The notes under the pieces were generated by a model. That model saw only the letters and a list, made by a program, of their open reading frames with translations. It made no database searches and was not told where the DNA came from. Position numbers and translations under genes: made by a program. From Promethearchaeota archaeon (GTDB lineage Archaea; Asgardarchaeota; Lokiarchaeia; Sigynarchaeales; SOKP01), in the NCBI GenBank assembly GCA_016839635.1, contig JAEOTV010000279.1, forward strand, positions 1 through 32,055: 32,055 nt of DNA, in the 5' to 3' direction. This document shows positions 30,346-32,055 of this stretch, piece after piece; positions within the stretch are counted from its first letter, which is position 1; each line of letters starts with the position of its first letter.

Positions 30346-32055
30346 TTATGTTATTGAGAATCCAATTGCTTTTTTATTCCAATGATGATGAGAACTACTA
30401 CTATCAACAATGGTTCTATCATATGCCCATATAGTTAGAGTATATCCACATGGATCTAAATCATTAGTAGGTAAACTCCAAGAAGTTTGTGCGTCTCCTT
30501 GATCTGCTAATGAATCATAATTACGGAATGGTTCAAAATCTGTTGGATGACCATGATAGTGAGTTTTAGGTTGTAATTCCAATCGCCATCTCCAAAAATT
30601 ATTATTTAATGCGCGTAATTCTCCTTGAAGCATTGTACCTTTTGCAAATTTTCTACAATCTCCCCCTGATAGTATTAAATCTAATGAATAGTTTGTATCT
30701 ATAACAACATTCGCGGTAGGGCTTACAGAAAAACCAGTATTATCAAGTGTAATTGTCACAATTTCAGAATAGTGAATAACACTGCTGGGTGTAATAGGAT
30801 AGTCTTCTGTATATGCTACCCTTATATCATAGACTCCCTCTAAAGACCCTGTGCTCCAAGTGGAAAGGTGATTTAATCGCTCTAATATAGGTGGTGTTGC
30901 ATTTGGATTTTCCAAATAAGGAAACCAACCGTCTGGACTATTTATAGGTACAGTTTCCTTTGGGTATAAAGGATCATTAATATCCGGATGCATGAGTTCA
31001 AAAGCGACATCATGACAAACTGGTAGCCAATCTGTAGTACCATGTTTAGAATATTGTACTTGAAAATATACAGATCCAGGGACTCCTGTATTATATATTC
31101 TCCCTCGAATATTGACGTTTCCTCCAAAGGGTCGATTGGTGCAAGCTGGATATCTAGAGGTCGTATCAAAAAATAATGAAGGATACGCTAAATAGGTATC
31201 AGAACTAATAACTTCAATTGGTACACCCCCAACATCATAAATTAAACTCATCAGCTCTGTTGAAGAACTTCCAGAGCGGATTTGAACTAGGGAAGTACAT
31301 CGATTTCCCCATGTATGGAGCTCATCAGGATCTACTACAGAAGGGGGAGCATTCCAAGATAAAACTGCACGTATCTTAATTATATTCGGACTACTACACT
31401 CACTTAGATGTTGAGTGAAATTAGCTGGAAAAGGAATACTATAATATAATCCTTCATCAGGTATATTCGCAATATCATGTACATTAATGCTTACTGTTCC
31501 AAGATATTCATCAAAATTGCCATTATTATTCCAGTCTGCCCAAAAAGCTATATGTTCTTCAGTTCCCATTTCACATAAATTTCCCCCATAACCCAAAGGT
31601 TTTTTCACATGGACTATTGCTCCAAGAATATCACTTGAAGTATTAAGTCCAACGCATATAAGTTCCTCATAAGAAGTGTTAGCCTCTTCATCTAAAAGAA
31701 AAGTTTTAACTTTATCGATATCAATCTTAAATTTATCTAATAAAGAGGGATCAAACTTCACTGACATGTGAAACTTGGGTATATCTTCTTTTAATACTTG
31801 AATAAGAGGTGTATAAAATGTACGATGATCTGGAATATCAGCTTTCTTATATTTTGGTAATAATTTTTCTAAAAGAATAGGTACAGGTTTGAGCTTAGGA
31901 AGAGCCGCGTTAAGATCAAGACTTTGTAAAATATCAACTTCTTTTTTAATGATACTTTCCTGTAGTAGGCAATATAATGTATTTTTTGGAGAAATTTGTA
32001 TACTTACATCAAGAACATTTCCAAAATATGGAGTATCATTAGGATCTAATGAAGG
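30346..32055 (-). CDS. Large beta-rich protein of unknown function, N-terminus outside the window
   Basis: The frame stays open from the stop at 30346 to the right edge of the window, giving at least 569 residues; the ATG at 31767 is internal, since 96 codons continue upstream without a stop (PSLDPNDTPYFGN onward, then KKADIPDHRTFYTPLIQVLK). The middle contains HIAFWADWNNNGNFDEYLGT, IPDEGLYYSIPFP, KIRAVLSWNAPPSVVDPDEL and WGNRCTSLVQIRSGS. These look like a conserved module I have the impression of seeing in bacterial proteins but cannot name. The C-terminal part is a series of Ig-like strands ending NKKAIGFSIT, with no membrane anchor. It is 18 bases upstream of the Cys-rich gene, so they likely act together. 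Confidence 0.7.
   Translation of the reverse strand, partial: PSLDPNDTPYFGNVLDVSIQISPKNTLYCLLQESIIKKEVDILQSLDLNAALPKLKPVPILLEKLLPKYKKADIPDHRTFYTPLIQVLKEDIPKFHMSVKFDPSLLDKFKIDIDKVKTFLLDEEANTSYEELICVGLNTSSDILGAIVHVKKPLGYGGNLCEMGTEEHIAFWADWNNNGNFDEYLGTVSINVHDIANIPDEGLYYSIPFPANFTQHLSECSSPNIIKIRAVLSWNAPPSVVDPDELHTWGNRCTSLVQIRSGSSSTELMSLIYDVGGVPIEVISSDTYLAYPSLFFDTTSRYPACTNRPFGGNVNIRGRIYNTGVPGSVYFQVQYSKHGTTDWLPVCHDVAFELMHPDINDPLYPKETVPINSPDGWFPYLENPNATPPILERLNHLSTWSTGSLEGVYDIRVAYTEDYPITPSSVIHYSEIVTITLDNTGFSVSPTANVVIDTNYSLDLILSGGDCRKFAKGTMLQGELRALNNNFWRWRLELQPKTHYHGHPTDFEPFRNYDSLADQGDAQTSWSLPTNDLDPCGYTLTIWAYDRTIVDSSSSHHHWNKKAIGFSIT

Noticed and set aside
31767..31767. The ATG at 31767 as the true start of the large leftward protein.
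   Set aside because: The same frame stays open for 96 codons to the window edge with protein-like sequence, so the gene begins outside.
1..32055. tRNA, rRNA, CRISPR arrays, insertion sequences or phage genes.
   Set aside because: Scanning for TPsiC-arm-like GTTCGAATCC strings, spaced direct repeats and transposase-like frames gave nothing convincing.

Overview
This is a strongly AT-rich window of what looks like an archaeal chromosome. Gene starts are commonly preceded by GGTGA/GTGAT-type Shine-Dalgarno sequences matching the archaeal 16S tail. Several genes have AT-only TATA-like boxes at a spacing suggesting short or no leaders. TTG and GTG starts are common. The gene content points to the Asgard archaea, most likely a Lokiarchaeia-type lineage, with moderate confidence: TIGR04076, DUF998-like and DUF4184-like proteins, CPBP proteases, an ATC-hydrolase-like protein, NosD-type beta-helix and Ig-bearing surface proteins with a C-terminal membrane anchor, and a small RING-like zinc protein. 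No rRNA, tRNA, CRISPR array, transposase or phage module was seen.

Layout. Positions 1-950 hold the start of a leftward gene, a divergent promoter region rich in inverted repeats, a ribbon-helix-helix regulator and a small protein. A CPBP membrane protease and an Atg22/UMF1-like MFS transporter follow. From 3851 to 6005 lies an operon of four tandem TIGR04076 paralogues ending in a metallo-beta-lactamase-fold hydrolase. From 6203 to 7192 are three more small proteins that share a C-terminal motif with the 744-950 protein. They form a four-member paralogous family I do not recognise. Next come a DUF998-like membrane protein, a zinc-ribbon/RING protein, an alpha/beta hydrolase, phosphoglycerate mutase and an ATC-hydrolase-like protein.

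From 11382 to 13845 two overlapping leftward genes encode three membrane plus left-handed-beta-helix modules resembling the terminal region of Pls-type NRPS proteins. An acyl-CoA dehydrogenase with an extra C-terminal winged-helix-like region follows. The stretch 15698-22994 is mostly single metabolic or membrane genes: SagB-like oxidoreductase, GNAT, a second CPBP protease, DJ-1/PfpI, SPL-type radical SAM, DUF4184-like, Fes-like esterase and a DMT transporter.

From 23061 the window holds an orphan peptide-binding lipoprotein-like surface protein with Ig repeats, a J-domain protein, a 41-residue zinc microprotein, a coiled-coil protein and a NosD-type beta-helix surface protein. A MarR regulator and an SRPBCC gene follow, each preceded by the same GTTTAG-N3-CTAAAC palindrome. 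The right end is a leftward operon of a large protein, cut by the window edge, and a Cys-rich internally duplicated protein.

The most promising new biology is the small-protein family (744-7192), the tandem TIGR04076/hydrolase operon, the RING-like protein, the MarR regulon and the duplicated Cys-rich protein.
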